Source of the DNA: Metapseudomonas sp043392685
Lineage (GTDB): Bacteria > Pseudomonadota > Gammaproteobacteria > Pseudomonadales > Pseudomonadaceae
Assembly: GCA_043392685.1 (NCBI GenBank)
Contig: JBHZGM010000004.1
Length of the DNA stretch: 64,000 nucleotides
Strand: one strand, 5' to 3'
The notes beneath the pieces were generated by a model. The model saw nothing but the letters and a program-made list of their open reading frames with translations, did not search any database and was not told the origin of the DNA. A program made the translations under genes and the position numbers. Positions 39,525 to 48,342 of the stretch are shown piece after piece (within the stretch, counting starts at the first letter, position 1; each line of letters opens with the position of its first letter).

Positions 39525-39693
39525 GTAGCCCGGATGAAATCCGGGGAAGTTCCAACCACCGTTCCCGGATTTCATCCGGGCTACAAGCGCAGACCCCAAG
39601 CGCGGCCTACGGGGTATAGCCGTTGTTGTAGGAGCGAGCTTGCTCGCGAAGCGTTCCGGGATAGCGCCCATTCGCCAGCAAGCTGGCTCCTAC
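39525..39693. repeat. Two intergenic palindromes
   Basis: An inverted repeat with 20-odd-base arms beginning GTAGCCCGGATGAAATCC (39525-39584) is followed by a GTAGGAGCGAGC / GCTGGCTCCTAC element (39628-39693). The rest of the stretch between 39456 and 39748 holds no gene that I can see. Confidence 0.8.
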
Positions 39694-39748
39694 GGCGGTT
39701 CCCCGCTGCAACTACTTGCAACGCTTGATTCAGACCTAGCCTTTCATT

Positions 39749-39853
39749 TCACTGGCGCCGGCCTCCACCGCGCCGCCAGCGCCGGCGGGCGATGGACCGA
39801 CGGAACCAGAACGGCGGCGGTTGCGGCGGCCGGACGCCCTTCTGCCTGTTCAT
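39749..39853 (-). CDS. Possible 34-residue arginine/proline-rich peptide
   Basis: A small frame downstream of the YbaK gene, 36 bases after its stop. It has an excellent Shine-Dalgarno (GGAGG, 2-3 bases from the ATG), and reads MNRQKGVRPPQPPPFWFRR then an arginine-rich tail. It is strongly basic. I do not recognise it. It could be translated from the ybaK transcript, or be chance in GC-rich DNA. Confidence 0.35.
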   Translation of the reverse strand: MNRQKGVRPPQPPPFWFRRSIARRRWRRGGGRRQ

Positions 39854-39889
39854 GGTCCTCCGTGAGCGCCGCGCAACAATTCATGCCCC

Positions 39890-40354
39890 CTAGTGGCAGA
39901 GCTCGCAGACTTCGGCATGGGGCACCAGTTTCAGGTAGTCGTCCATGCGCATGTGCACCAGGTTCTCGTGGTCACCCGCTTCCAGGTAGATGTCCTTCTG
40001 CCGGGTCAACTGCGGGTCCACCACCATATTCATGCCGTAGGATTCGCCCAATGCCGGCACGGCGCCGAGTTCGCAGTCCTTGAACAGCCGGGCCAGGTCG
40101 GCTTCGTGGGTGAGCTGCCAGAGCCTGGCATCCTTGCGCACCTTGCCCACATCCAGATGGCGGCTGGCGGGCACCACCGCCATGAGGAAGTGACCTTGGC
40201 GGTCGTCGAGGATCACCGTCTTGGCCAGGCGCTCGGCCGGGATATTGGCGACTCGCGCCGATTCGAGGCTCGTGGCCGAGTGCGGATGCGGCACCAGATC
40301 GAACCGGGCATGGGCACTCGCCAGGCTGCGCTGCAGGGTTGCGGCCATTCGCAT
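39890..40354 (-). CDS. ybaK: YbaK/EbsC-family aminoacyl-tRNA deacylase
   Basis: Trans-editing protein that hydrolyses mischarged tRNA, 154 residues. The YbaK/ProX fold is recognisable from ESARVANIPAERLAKTVILDD (with the conserved lysine), FLMAVVPASRHLDVGKVRK and CELGAVPALGESYGMNMVVD. AGGAGGT lies 6 bases before the ATG at 40354. The C-terminus ends in CELCH, a CXXCH-like tail. With no signal peptide it should not bind heme, though metal binding is conceivable. The exact tRNA substrate is not deducible. Confidence 0.85.
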   Translation of the reverse strand: MRMAATLQRSLASAHARFDLVPHPHSATSLESARVANIPAERLAKTVILDDRQGHFLMAVVPASRHLDVGKVRKDARLWQLTHEADLARLFKDCELGAVPALGESYGMNMVVDPQLTRQKDIYLEAGDHENLVHMRMDDYLKLVPHAEVCELCH

Positions 40355-40606
40355 GATGCACCTCCTGTGGTTAGCCAGGGATGGTTGGCTGCCCCCGGGC
40401 AGCCGTATCAGTGCACCAAAGTTTAGCTAGCGAGCCCCGGCCGGGCTGAAGCAGTTGGTACTGAGCCGCGCCGGTTAAAGCAGCTTGAGGCCTAAGCGCG
40501 GCACATGCCGTGGCGGACCATTGCGCCTGGATGACGATCAGGCTCTTTTCATCCCGGGCCCCGGCTACTGTATAAAGCGCATCCCAATGCATGAGGGCCT
40601 GCCGCC

Positions 40607-41014
40607 ATGGAAGAAGTCATCGAACAGCTGCGCGAACTCAACGAGCCGGTGCCGGTTCCCCTGGAACTCCCGGACGAGGAGTTGCTGGTGGAGATCGAGG
40701 AGCAGTTGCTGATCAACCTGCCCTTCGAACTGCGCGAATTCCTGCTCAAGGTCAGCGACGTGGTCTATGGCCATCTGGAGCCGGTGACCGTCACCGACCC
40801 GCAATCCCATACCTTCCTGCCAGAAGTCGCCGCCGTGGCCTGGGACCTGGGCGTCCCCCGCGACCTGGTGCCGCTGTGCCAGGATGGCCGCGACTACTAC
40901 GTGGTCGATGGCGAGGGTGAAGTGCTGCTGTGGGACGGCGACGAAGGCGAGCTCACCGACGAAAGCTGGGATTCAGTCTGGCACTGGGCCAGGGACGTGT
41001 GGCTCGCCAGCTGA
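40607..41014 (+). CDS. SMI1/KNR4-family protein
   Basis: A 135-residue acidic cytoplasmic protein with the SMI1/KNR4 (SUKH) pattern: ELPDEELLVEIEEQLLINLPFELREFLLKVSDVVYG, then FLPEVAAVAWDLGVPRDLVPLCQDGRDYYVVDGEGEVLLWD. Many family members are immunity proteins against polymorphic toxins, but no toxin gene is adjacent, so a housekeeping role is as likely. The ATG at 40607 follows GCCTGCCGCC without a strong ribosome site. Confidence 0.82.
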   Translation: MEEVIEQLRELNEPVPVPLELPDEELLVEIEEQLLINLPFELREFLLKVSDVVYGHLEPVTVTDPQSHTFLPEVAAVAWDLGVPRDLVPLCQDGRDYYVVDGEGEVLLWDGDEGELTDESWDSVWHWARDVWLAS

Positions 41015-41032
41015 ACCGCTCCGCGCAATGAC

Positions 41033-41066
41033 AGAAGCCCCGCACGCCAGGCCTGCGAGGCTTCTT
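41033..41066. terminator. Bidirectional hairpin between convergent genes
   Basis: Stem AGAAGCC / GGCTTCT with additional GCA/TGC pairing, between the SMI1 gene and the antiporter gene. Only short T stretches follow. Confidence 0.6.
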
Positions 41067-41079
41067 CGCTTGCGCGCCA

Positions 41080-42843
41080 TCAGCGGTGGTTGTGGTCCTG
41101 GCTCTGCTCCAGGGTCTCCATCAGCGCGATCTGCATTCGCGAATGCACGCGGATCAGCCAGCGCCAGAACAGCGCGCTGACACCCGCCGCCAGCAGGGCG
41201 ATCAGCACCAGCAGTTCCAGCGTCGGCAGGATGCTCGTCGACAGCGCCATCAGCAGCAGCATGATCCCCAGCAGCGACAGCAGCGGGATCAATTCGGCGA
41301 TCACCTTGCGCACCCGCTCGGTGTGGCGCCCAGCCTTGTCCGGAGTCACGCTCATTTCCGCCAGCAGCATGGAAAGCGCCTTGAGCTTGCGATAGGCAGC
41401 GATCAGGAAGGGCAGCGACAGCAGCAGCGCACCGCCCCAGATCAGCGCCTTCTGCAGGTTGGGACTGGCCACCCAGACGCTCAGGTACTCGGCTAGGGTG
41501 CCGGCGAAGTAGGCGCTGCCGAGGAAGATGGCCACCACCAGCGCCAGGTTGACGGTCACCTGCAGCAGGATCTTGCGGATCATCTTCGCCAGCACCGCAC
41601 CCTGGCCCTGGGGCTGGATGCTGCGCAGCCAGTCGCCGTAGTAGCCGAACACCCGCGCCAGCCGGCGCGGCATGGCCCTGGCCAGCTTGATCGACAGCGG
41701 GTCGGCCGAGCGGATCAGGTAAGGCGTCAGCAGCGTGGTGATAGCCGACACGCCGACCACCACCGGATAAAGGAAGTCGCTGGTCACGCCCAGGCTCACA
41801 CCCAGGGCGGCGATGATGAAGGAGAACTCGCCGATCTGCGAAAGACCCATGCCCACGCGCATCGAGGTGCGCCCATCGTTGCCAGCGATGAAGGCGCCAG
41901 CCCCGCACGACACCAGCTTGCCGGCGACCACCACCAGGGTGATCACCAGGATCGGCGCGGCGTAGTCCACCAGCACCCTGGGATCGATTGTCAGACCGAT
42001 GGCGACAAAGAAGATCGCACTGAACATGTCGCGCACTGGCTCCATCAGGCGTTCGATCTGGATCAGCTGGCGCGACTCCGCCATGATCGCGCCGATCAGG
42101 AAAGCACCCAGAATCATGCTGTATTCCAGCTTCACCACCAGCAGGCAGAAACCGAAGCACAGGCCAAGCACCGTCACCAGCAGCATCTCGTTGCTTTCGA
42201 ACTTGGCCACATAGGCCAGCAGGCGCGGCACCAGCAGGATGCCGACAACCAGCGCGACAACCATGAACAGGCTGAGCTTGCCGACGGTCGAGAACACCTG
42301 GTCGGCCTCCACCGTACCGCTCACGGCGATGCCGGAGAACAGCGCGATGATGCCAATGCCGAGGATGTCCTCGATGATCAGCACGCCGAAGATCAGCTGG
42401 GCGAAGCGCTCGTTCTTCATCTGCAGGTCGCCGAGGACCTTGATGATGATGGTGGTGGAGGACATTGCCAGGATCGCGCCGAGGAACAGCGAGTCCATGG
42501 TGTTCCAGTCGAACAGCCGGCCGATCCCGAAGCCGGCCCAGATCATCAGGGTGATTTCCAGGAACGCGGCGATGAACGCCGTGGCGCCAACCTGGAACAG
42601 CTTGCGCAAGCTGAACTCCAGCCCCAGGCAGAACATCAGGAAGATCACCCCCAGCTCGGCGAGGGTCTTGATCGTGTCCTCGTCGTGCACCAGGGCGAAC
42701 GGTGGGGTGTGCGGGCCGATGATTATCCCGGCGATGATGTAGCCCAGCACCACCGGCTGCTTGAAGCGATGACAGAGGATGGTGGTGAAACCGGCGATAA
42801 GCATGATCACCGCAAGATCTTGGATGAAAGCGATGGCATGCAT
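41080..42843 (-). CDS. CPA2-family cation:proton antiporter (KefB-like)
   Basis: Inner-membrane monovalent cation/H+ antiporter, 587 residues, with about 12 N-terminal helices of the Na_H_Exchanger domain (QPVVLGYIIAGIIIGPHTPP, LGVIFLMFCLGLEFSLRKL, MGLSQIGEFSFIIAALG). Unlike KefB/KefC there is no Rossmann RCK domain. The C-terminal 200 residues instead hold four more hydrophobic segments. AAGGAG lies 8 bases before the ATG at 42843. Potassium efflux is the usual annotation; the ion is not proven. Confidence 0.9.
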   Translation of the reverse strand: MHAIAFIQDLAVIMLIAGFTTILCHRFKQPVVLGYIIAGIIIGPHTPPFALVHDEDTIKTLAELGVIFLMFCLGLEFSLRKLFQVGATAFIAAFLEITLMIWAGFGIGRLFDWNTMDSLFLGAILAMSSTTIIIKVLGDLQMKNERFAQLIFGVLIIEDILGIGIIALFSGIAVSGTVEADQVFSTVGKLSLFMVVALVVGILLVPRLLAYVAKFESNEMLLVTVLGLCFGFCLLVVKLEYSMILGAFLIGAIMAESRQLIQIERLMEPVRDMFSAIFFVAIGLTIDPRVLVDYAAPILVITLVVVAGKLVSCGAGAFIAGNDGRTSMRVGMGLSQIGEFSFIIAALGVSLGVTSDFLYPVVVGVSAITTLLTPYLIRSADPLSIKLARAMPRRLARVFGYYGDWLRSIQPQGQGAVLAKMIRKILLQVTVNLALVVAIFLGSAYFAGTLAEYLSVWVASPNLQKALIWGGALLLSLPFLIAAYRKLKALSMLLAEMSVTPDKAGRHTERVRKVIAELIPLLSLLGIMLLLMALSTSILPTLELLVLIALLAAGVSALFWRWLIRVHSRMQIALMETLEQSQDHNHR

Positions 42844-43024
42844 GGCAATGGACTCCTTTTCTGCAATGCGCGGCACAGCGGCCCGCGCGCGGGCTACTCG
42901 CTCGGCTCCGGCGGAGCCATGTAGGAATTAGGGAAAATGGGGCCAGGAACGGCCGCAGATTATCATCGCGACCTTTCTCTCCAGAGCAATGCAATAATCA
43001 GTAACACTTGCCTGAAAGGTCCTA

Positions 43025-43049
43025 CGGGAGCAAGGCCCGCCCGCTCCCG
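43025..43049 (-). terminator. Hairpin after the GntR gene
   Basis: Stem CGGGAGC / GCTCCCG, 13 bases past the GntR stop on the minus strand. No T-run. Confidence 0.45.
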
Positions 43050-43061
43050 AGGAATGGCTGG

Positions 43062-43724
43062 TCAGCCGCTGCGAGCGTGGGCGAAGTCCAGTTCCAGCAG
43101 GTTGAGGAGGAATTGGCCGAAGTAGGTAAGGTCCTGCTCGACGGCAAAGCGCGCAGCCTTGCCGTCACCGGCCTGCAAGGCCTTGAAGGCGTCTTCGTGG
43201 AAGTCGTTGAGACGCAACGACAGGTCCGCCTCGGTGAACAGACGATTGAAGAAGGGACCGACTTGCAGCCAGAGGGATTCGATGGTGCGCAGCAGGACCG
43301 GGTTGCCACAGGCGCCATACAGCACACGGTGGAACTGGCTGTTGGCGGTCAGGTAGCCCTGCACGTCGCGCTGTTCGATGGCCGTTTCCATGCGCTCCAT
43401 GCAGCCCCGCAGGATCTCCAGATCATCCTGGGAAAGCCGGCCCGCCGCCTCCTCCACCGCCATGCCTTCCAGCGCCATGCGCACCTGGAAGATCTGTTTG
43501 AAGCGTTCGCGGTTCATCAGTGGCACGCGCACCGAGCGCTGCGGCTCGCCCTCCAGTGCGCCTTCGGCCACCAGGCGCTGCAAGGCGGCGCGCACGGGCA
43601 TCGGACTGGTGCCCCAGGCAGCGGCGAGATCGCGGATCTTCAGGCGCTCGCCGGGTTTGAAATGGCCTGCCAGCAGGCCCTCGCGTAGTCGTTGGTAAAG
43701 CTGTTCCTGCAGGTTCTCGGCCAT
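43062..43724 (-). CDS. GntR-family regulator, FadR/FCD subgroup
   Basis: A 220-residue repressor. The winged helix is LYQRLREGLLAGHFKPGERLKIRDLAAAWGTSPMPVRAALQRLVAEGAL (residues 9-58). The FCD ligand domain has FHRVLYG and NDFHEDAFKAL, whose histidines usually bind a metal. It is divergent from the aminotransferase/ligase pair, and two identical TGTGATCACA palindromes lie between. It probably represses that operon and itself until an amine-derived metabolite is present. Confidence 0.9.
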   Translation of the reverse strand: MAENLQEQLYQRLREGLLAGHFKPGERLKIRDLAAAWGTSPMPVRAALQRLVAEGALEGEPQRSVRVPLMNRERFKQIFQVRMALEGMAVEEAAGRLSQDDLEILRGCMERMETAIEQRDVQGYLTANSQFHRVLYGACGNPVLLRTIESLWLQVGPFFNRLFTEADLSLRLNDFHEDAFKALQAGDGKAARFAVEQDLTYFGQFLLNLLELDFAHARSG

Positions 43725-43883
43725 GGCAAATCACCGTGCAAGGGCCGGCGGCGCCGGCAGTTGGTTCAGGGTCAGGCTGCAGTTACGCATGATTGGGTCG
43801 CCTTCTGTTGCTGGGTTGATCGCTCCGACCACAGATCGGGTACGGACCAGCGGAGGTCTCCCATCTGGTCTATCGTTCGATCC

Positions 43884-43956
43884 TGTGATCACAAATATGC
43901 GTTCAAGTTAATTTTCAGAGGCTTTTTTCGCAAGTCTTGACAGGATTGTGATCACA
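43884..43956. promoter_or_regulatory. Paired GntR operators and aminotransferase promoter
   Basis: Two identical 10-bp palindromes TGTGATCACA (43884-43893 and 43947-43956) are 63 bp apart, close to six helical turns. The right copy is just downstream of a perfect -35 TTGACA (43937-43942), so bound repressor would cover the promoter. Confidence 0.78.
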
Positions 43957-43993
43957 AAACACGATGTGCAGAAATTCGAACGAGGTGTTCAAC

Positions 43994-45385
43994 ATGACTG
44001 CCAGTGGGATCAGCCAAGCTGCCGTGGAAACCTTTGCCGCTCGCGAGCGCGCCCGGTTCCTGGAACGCAATCCGAAATCCGTCGCTCTTGCCGAACGCGC
44101 GCACAAGTCGCTCTACGCCGGCGTGCCGATGCACTGGATGGCCGACTGGTCCACGCCCTGCCCACTGTTCGTCGAACGCGCCAAGGGCGCCCGCTTCTAT
44201 GACGTCGACGGCCACGAGTACATCGACTTCTGCCTGGGCGACACCGGCACCATGTTCGGTCACTCGCCGGACCCCATCGCCCGCGCCATTGCCGAGCAGG
44301 CCAACAATGGCCTGACCACCATGCTGCCCGGTGAAGATGCCGTGGTCTGCGGCGAGCTGCTGGCCCAGCGCTTCGGCCTGCCCTACTGGCAGGTGACCGC
44401 CACCGCCACCGACTCCAACCGTTACGTGCTGCGCTGGGCCCGCGCCATTACCGGGCGCAAGACCCTGCTGGTGTTCGACGGCTGCTACCACGGCACTGTC
44501 GACGACGTGATGGTGCGCTACCGCGACGGCAATACCGTGCCGCGCTCCGGCCTGGTGGGCCAGGCCTACGACCTGACCCAGTACAGCCGCTCCATTCCCT
44601 TCAACGATGTCGAAGCGCTGGAAGCCGCACTGGCCAAGGGCGACGTCTGCGCCCTGCTGTGCGAGCCGGCGATGACCAACATCGGCATGGTCCTGCCCGA
44701 TCCGGGCTTCCTGCAGAAGTGCCGCGAGCTGACCCGCAAATACGGCAGCCTGCTGATCATCGACGAAACCCACACCATCTCCACCGACATCGGCGGCTGC
44801 ACCCGCCTGTGGAACCTCGACCCGGACTTCTTCGTGGTCGGCAAGCCGATCGCCGGCGGCGTGCCCTGCGGCATCTTCGGCTGCAGCGCGGAGATGGCGG
44901 AACGCATGCTCGCCGCACGCAAGAAGGCCCAGGAAGACAGCCACGGTCACGGCCACAGCGGCATGGGCACCACCCTCTCGGCCAATGCCCTGGCCATGCA
45001 CTGCATGCGCGCCAACCTCGAACAGGTGATGACCCAGGCCGCCTACGACCACATGCTGCCGCTGGCCAGGCGGCTGGCCGATGGTTTCCGCAGCCTGATC
45101 GCCAAGCACGACCTGAAGTGGTCGGTGACCGAACTGGGCGCGCGCAGCGAATTCCAGTTCTGCCCGGTGTCGCCGCGTACCGGCGCCGAGGCCGAAGCAG
45201 CCTTCCACGACGAGCTGCAGATGGCTCTGCATCTCTACCTGATCAACCGCGGCATCCTGATCACGCCGTTCCACAACATGACCCTCTGCTGCCCGGCCAC
45301 CAGCGCCGACGACGTGGACAGGCTGATCGCCACGCTGGATCAGGCCCTGACCGAGTTGCTGGCCATTCCCGGCGCCCGTGTCTGA
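43994..45385 (+). CDS. Class III aminotransferase (PLP-dependent)
   Basis: A 463-residue fold-type I transaminase of the ornithine/GABA/glutamate-semialdehyde class. Motifs are FYDVDGHEYIDFCLGDTG, VFDGCYHGTVDD, LLIIDETHTISTD (cofactor aspartate region) and VVGKPIAGGVPCGIFG, which holds the PLP lysine near residue 285. I start at MTASGISQ; an upstream ATG at 43964 is possible. It is followed by a glutamine-synthetase-like ligase, which suggests amine or polyamine use. The substrate is not deducible. Confidence 0.88.
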   Translation: MTASGISQAAVETFAARERARFLERNPKSVALAERAHKSLYAGVPMHWMADWSTPCPLFVERAKGARFYDVDGHEYIDFCLGDTGTMFGHSPDPIARAIAEQANNGLTTMLPGEDAVVCGELLAQRFGLPYWQVTATATDSNRYVLRWARAITGRKTLLVFDGCYHGTVDDVMVRYRDGNTVPRSGLVGQAYDLTQYSRSIPFNDVEALEAALAKGDVCALLCEPAMTNIGMVLPDPGFLQKCRELTRKYGSLLIIDETHTISTDIGGCTRLWNLDPDFFVVGKPIAGGVPCGIFGCSAEMAERMLAARKKAQEDSHGHGHSGMGTTLSANALAMHCMRANLEQVMTQAAYDHMLPLARRLADGFRSLIAKHDLKWSVTELGARSEFQFCPVSPRTGAEAEAAFHDELQMALHLYLINRGILITPFHNMTLCCPATSADDVDRLIATLDQALTELLAIPGARV

Positions 45386-45405
45386 CCTGGGCATCAATCC
45401 GATTC

Positions 45406-45481
45406 GTAGGATGGGTGGAGCGGAGCGATACCCATCGCCCATATCGATGGGTTACGCCGCTACGCGGCTAACCCATCCTAC
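45406..45481. repeat. GTAGGATGGGT palindrome inside an operon
   Basis: Arms GTAGGATGGGT (45406-45416) and ACCCATCCTAC (45471-45481) with inner inverted repeats. It fills the space between the aminotransferase and ligase genes, ending 13 bases before the ligase ATG, so it could tune read-through or mRNA stability between the two. Confidence 0.75.
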
Positions 45482-45494
45482 TCAGGACGCAATC

Positions 45495-46862
45495 ATGCAA
45501 TTCGCCAACCCCCAGGAAGCCCGCGACTTCCTCGAACAACACCCCGAGGTGCGCAGCATCGAACTGATGCTGATCGACGCCAACGGCATTCCACGCGGCA
45601 AGCTGCTGCACCGTGACGAGCTGTTGCCGATCTTCGAGAATGGCCGTCCGCTGCCCAGTTCCATCCTCGCCCTGACCATCCAGGGCGAGGACGTCGAGGC
45701 CAGCGGCCTGGTCTGGGAAGTCGCCGACGCCGACTGCTGGACCTACCCGGTGCCCGGCTCGCTGTCGCTGCAGCCCTGGCGCGCCACGCCCACCGGCCAG
45801 GTGCAGGTGAGCATGCACCCGACCCAGGGCCTGCCCGCGACCCCCGGCGACCCGCGTCATGTGCTGGCGCGCAGCATCGACCGCCTCAAGGCCGACGGCT
45901 ACCACCCGGTGATGGCGGTAGAGCTGGAGTTCTACCTGCTGGACAAGCAGCGCGACGCCCACGGCCGTCCGCAGCCGGCGCTGCAGGCCAACGGCGTGCG
46001 CCCGCAGGCGCCGCAGGTCTATGGCGTCTACGAGCTGGAACAGCTGCAGCCCTTCCTCGATGACCTCTACGCCGCGTGCGAGACCCAGGGCCTGCCGGTA
46101 CGCACTGCCATCTCCGAATACGCGCCCGGCCAGCTGGAACTGACCCTGGAACACCGCTTCGACGCGCTCCAGGCAGTGGACGAAGGCATTCGCTACAAGC
46201 GCCTGGTCAAGGGCGTCGCCAACAAGCACGGGCTCATCGCCTGCTTCATGGCCAAGCCCTTCGGCGACCTCGCCGGCAGCGGCCTGCACATGCACGTGAG
46301 CCTGGCCGACGAGCAGGGCAACAACCTGATGGCCAGCGAAGACCCGCACGGCACACCGCTGCTGCGCCACGCCATCGGCGGCATGATGGCGACGCTCAAC
46401 GACGCGCTGGCGATCTTCTGCCCCAACGCCAATTCCTACCGTCGCTTCCAGGCCAACAGCTATGCGCCGCTGGCGAAAAGCTGGGGCGTGAACAACCGCA
46501 CCGTGTCCTTCCGCGTACCGGGTGGCCCGGCCAACAGCCGTCATGTGGAGCACCGCATCTGCGGCGCCGACGCCAACCCCTACCTCGCGGCCGCGGCGAT
46601 CCTCGCCGGCATCCACAAGGGCATCCGCGAACAGATCGATCCGGGCAAGCCCATCGTCGGCAACGGTTACGAGCAGGCCCGTGAAACCCTGCCCACCGAC
46701 TGGCTCACCGCCCTGCGCAACCTCGAGCAGTCGACCTGGGCGCGGGATGCCCTGGGCGAGGACTTCCTGAAGATCTTCCTTGCCATCAAGTGGGAAGAAT
46801 TCCGCCAGTTCGTCAGCGAAGTGGGCGAGCAGGACTGGCGCTGGTACCTGAGCCACGCCTGA
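45495..46862 (+). CDS. Glutamine-synthetase-family ligase (gamma-glutamylpolyamine synthetase type)
   Basis: ATP-dependent glutamate-amine ligase of 455 residues. The GS beta-grasp (VRSIELMLIDANGIPRGK) and catalytic domain (VELEFYLLD, GSGLHMHVS, KSWGVNNRTVSFRVPGG, EHRICGADANPYLAAAAIL) are present. The adenylylation loop of housekeeping GlnA is absent. The gene position corresponds to a P. aeruginosa glutamate-polyamine ligase (PauA family), so gamma-glutamylation of a polyamine or monoamine is the likely role. AGGA lies 7 bases upstream. Confidence 0.9.
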   Translation: MQFANPQEARDFLEQHPEVRSIELMLIDANGIPRGKLLHRDELLPIFENGRPLPSSILALTIQGEDVEASGLVWEVADADCWTYPVPGSLSLQPWRATPTGQVQVSMHPTQGLPATPGDPRHVLARSIDRLKADGYHPVMAVELEFYLLDKQRDAHGRPQPALQANGVRPQAPQVYGVYELEQLQPFLDDLYAACETQGLPVRTAISEYAPGQLELTLEHRFDALQAVDEGIRYKRLVKGVANKHGLIACFMAKPFGDLAGSGLHMHVSLADEQGNNLMASEDPHGTPLLRHAIGGMMATLNDALAIFCPNANSYRRFQANSYAPLAKSWGVNNRTVSFRVPGGPANSRHVEHRICGADANPYLAAAAILAGIHKGIREQIDPGKPIVGNGYEQARETLPTDWLTALRNLEQSTWARDALGEDFLKIFLAIKWEEFRQFVSEVGEQDWRWYLSHA

Positions 46863-46953
46863 TGACGGACGCAAGGACCGACCGGCCTGCGCGGAAGTTT
46901 CCCCGCGCGGCTGCTAGGCTGATGGTCAATCCCGACCCGTTCAGGCCCGCCCG

Positions 46954-47748
46954 ATGAAGGCTGCGATAGTCGCGCTGCTACTCCTGGCTCTCGGCGTCTG
47001 CCAAGCGGAGCCGCTGCGCATCGGCCTGGAAAGCCAGGACTACCTCCCCTATTACCGCGCCCTTCCCGGAAAGCCCGCTGAAGGCTATGCCGTCGCGCTC
47101 CTGCAGCGCTTCGCCAGCAGCCAGGGCCTGGTCCTGGAGCTCGAAGCCCTGCCGATCAACCGCCTGCACCGCAACCTGCAGACCACCGACCGGCTGATGC
47201 TGGTGTTCCCCGACAACCCCGCCTGGTCGCGCCAGCTCAAGGGCGATGTGCGAATGCACTACAGCCGCCCGGTGATCCGCGTGGTGGACGGCAGCCTGGT
47301 GCTGCGCGAACACCTCGGAAGAGGCATCGACGCGGTGCAGCGCCTCGGCACCGTGCGCGGCTTCACCCCGGAAGCCTGGCAGGGCCGCCTGCGCGCTGGC
47401 CAGGTGCAGCTGGTGGAAGCCAGCGACATCGCCAGCCTGGTGCGCATGCTGCTGCGCCTGCGCATCGATGCCATCTACGCCAACCCGGAAGTGCTGCATT
47501 ACTACCTGGAGACCAGTACCAACCTGGGTAGCGACCGCCTGCTGCTGGACCCGGAATTGCCCCTGGCGCAGACTGCCTTCCACGCCAGCAGCCTGAAGCA
47601 CCCGGAGCTGCTCGAAGCCTTCGACCGCTTCCTGGTCGAGCAGAGCGACGAGCTGGCGCAGCTGCGCCGCGAGCATGGCCTGGCCTGCGGCCCCAGCGAC
47701 CTGGCAGAAGAACGGCCGGCCTGCCAGCAGCCCGTCCAGACCCCCTGA
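46954..47748 (+). CDS. Periplasmic solute-binding protein, family 3
   Basis: A 264-residue exported protein with a signal peptide (MKAAIVALLLLALGVCQA) and a family-3 amino-acid-binding fold: LRIGLESQDYLPYYRALPGKPAEGYAVALLQRFA and RLGTVRGFTPEAW. No permease or ATPase is adjacent, so it may be an orphan binding or sensing protein. The C-terminal tail is rich in cysteine and proline (ACGPSDLAEERPACQQPVQTP). Confidence 0.82.
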   Translation: MKAAIVALLLLALGVCQAEPLRIGLESQDYLPYYRALPGKPAEGYAVALLQRFASSQGLVLELEALPINRLHRNLQTTDRLMLVFPDNPAWSRQLKGDVRMHYSRPVIRVVDGSLVLREHLGRGIDAVQRLGTVRGFTPEAWQGRLRAGQVQLVEASDIASLVRMLLRLRIDAIYANPEVLHYYLETSTNLGSDRLLLDPELPLAQTAFHASSLKHPELLEAFDRFLVEQSDELAQLRREHGLACGPSDLAEERPACQQPVQTP

Positions 47749-47858
47749 CCGCAGGTAATCCACAGCCGGTCCGGATTTGCGCGACACTGCGACTGTAGCG
47801 TCCAGGCGACGACCCGCGTCTATCCCGGACAGCTCCCCCCACAGCGACGAGGCCAGCA

Positions 47859-48341
47859 ATGGAACCCGGAACCGCACAACTGTCGATGACCGTCCTGATG
47901 ACCCCGGATATGGCCAATTTCTCTGGCAACGTCCACGGTGGCACCCTGCTCAAATACCTCGATGAAGTGGCCTACGCCTGCGCCAGCCGCTACGCCGGCC
48001 GCTACGTGGTGACCCTCTCGGTGGATCAGGTGATCTTCCGCGAGCCCATCCACGTGGGCGAACTGGTCACCTTCCTCGCCTCGGTGAACTACACCGGCAA
48101 CACCTCGATGGAAGTCGGTATCAAGGTGGTCACCGAGAACATCCGCGAGCGTTCGGTGCGCCACACCAACAGCTGCTTCTTCACCATGGTGGCGCTGGAT
48201 GACGAGCGGCGCCCCGCTGCGGTTCCACAGCTGCAGCCGGTCACGCCCGACGAGAAGCGCCGTTACGCCCAGGCCAAGCAGCGCCGCCTGATCCGCCAGG
48301 AACTGGAAAAGCGCTATCAGGAAATGCGCGAGAGCAACTGA
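47859..48341 (+). CDS. Acyl-CoA thioesterase, hot-dog fold
   Basis: A 160-residue acyl-CoA hydrolase. MTPDMANFSGNVHGGTLLKYLDEVAYACASRYAG holds the active-site stretch (NxHGG and the aspartate), then VTLSVDQVIFREPIHVGELVTF and SCFFTMVALDDERRP. The charged C-terminal helix is typical of the cytosolic family. GAGG lies 8 bases before the ATG. The stop codon abuts a MITE-like element. Confidence 0.9.
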   Translation: MEPGTAQLSMTVLMTPDMANFSGNVHGGTLLKYLDEVAYACASRYAGRYVVTLSVDQVIFREPIHVGELVTFLASVNYTGNTSMEVGIKVVTENIRERSVRHTNSCFFTMVALDDERRPAAVPQLQPVTPDEKRRYAQAKQRRLIRQELEKRYQEMRESN

Positions 48342-48342
48342 C

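Noticed and set aside
39890..39910. C-terminal CELCH of YbaK as a heme c site
   Set aside because: The protein has no signal peptide and is a known cytoplasmic fold, so covalent heme attachment is unlikely.
40607..41014. SMI1/KNR4 protein as part of a toxin-immunity pair
   Set aside because: No polymorphic toxin, Rhs or secretion gene is adjacent.
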